Assembly (NCBI GenBank): GCA_002432195.1
Contig: DJGG01000004.1
Span: 29,080-35,501 of the forward strand
Source: Desulfobacteraceae bacterium UBA5852
GTDB lineage: Bacteria; Desulfobacterota; Desulfobacteria; Desulfobacterales; UBA5852
DNA: 6,422 bases
Direction: 5' to 3'
The translations under genes and the position numbers were made by a program. Under the pieces are notes generated by a model, which did no database searches, was not told the origin of the DNA, and worked only from the letters and a program-made list of their open reading frames with translations. Shown in pieces: positions 6,309 through 6,422 of this stretch. Positions within the stretch are counted from its first letter, which is position 1. Every line of letters starts with the position of its first letter.

Positions 6309-6422
6309 CCTGCCGCCTTCCGAGTTGGCCCGTGCGGGGTGGCCGATTAACAGCCTGTGGATAAACTGGGTCTCGGGCCGAAAGGCTGCGTTGCGACCCT
6401 CGAGAAAATGCTCACAACCCTT
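6309..6422. other. Intergenic tail after purQ
   Basis: The final 114 nt carry no supportable gene. Composition shifts towards A+T around 6346-6366 and again near 6405-6422, unlike the coding DNA before it. A 6-bp inverted repeat (TTGGCC at 6325-6330 with GGCCGA at 6341-6346, one G-T pair, 10-nt loop) follows the purQ stop but has no T tract. A smaller GCC-GAAA-GGC element occurs near 6379-6388. Neither is a convincing terminator. The next gene is beyond the right edge. Confidence 0.6.
6356..6364 (-). promoter_or_regulatory. Perfect DnaA-box 9-mer
   Basis: TGTGGATAA on the plus strand is TTATCCACA on the minus strand, the consensus high-affinity DnaA binding site. It lies in a locally AT-richer stretch about 48 nt after purQ. 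I see no second box in the visible tail, so an origin cannot be claimed. It could be a lone regulatory or titration site, part of a dispersed intergenic repeat, or chance. Confidence 0.4.

Noticed and set aside
6321..6350. Inverted repeat after purQ as a rho-independent terminator
   Set aside because: The stem is only 6 bp including a G-T pair, the loop is 10 nt, and TTAAC follows in place of a T tract. It is too weak to call.

Overview
The window is a gene-dense, all-forward stretch of a GC-rich bacterial chromosome (about two thirds G+C by eye, third codon positions nearly all G or C). It holds the 3' tail of cdsA, then complete dxr, rseP, purL and purQ, and ends in a short AT-richer intergenic tail. 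The genes are typical housekeeping genes. I see no mobile element, CRISPR array, RNA gene, defence system or other accessory module.

Layout: 1-83 is the last 26 codons of cdsA (CDP-diacylglycerol synthase). After 57 nt comes dxr (141-1304, MEP isoprenoid pathway). A 108-nt gap follows, carrying a plausible sigma70-type promoter and a strong hairpin, then rseP (1413-2471, site-2 intramembrane protease). After only 28 nt comes purL (2500-5496), whose stop overlaps the start of purQ (5493-6308) by 4 nt. The last 114 nt contain a perfect DnaA-box 9-mer and small weak inverted repeats.

The order cdsA-dxr-rseP is a widely conserved Gram-negative envelope/isoprenoid cluster. The less usual part is that two purine genes follow rseP closely enough to be co-transcribed with it. 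PurL and PurQ together form FGAM synthase, the fourth step of de novo purine synthesis. PurL here is 998 residues. It looks like the large E. coli-type enzyme without its C-terminal glutaminase domain: two PurS-like repeats, a linker and the synthetase core. The glutaminase is supplied separately as PurQ. From memory, this PurS/L-fused protein of about 1000 residues with a PurQ of about 270 residues, together with a short single-PDZ RseP, fits the former Deltaproteobacteria (Desulfobacterota and relatives). This lineage call is inference and only moderately secure.

The points most worth a second look are the PurL architecture and its altered THNSPS motif, the promoter plus 5'-end hairpin before rseP, and the DnaA box with its flanking intergenic sequence at the right edge. 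None of these amounts to a new system on present evidence.
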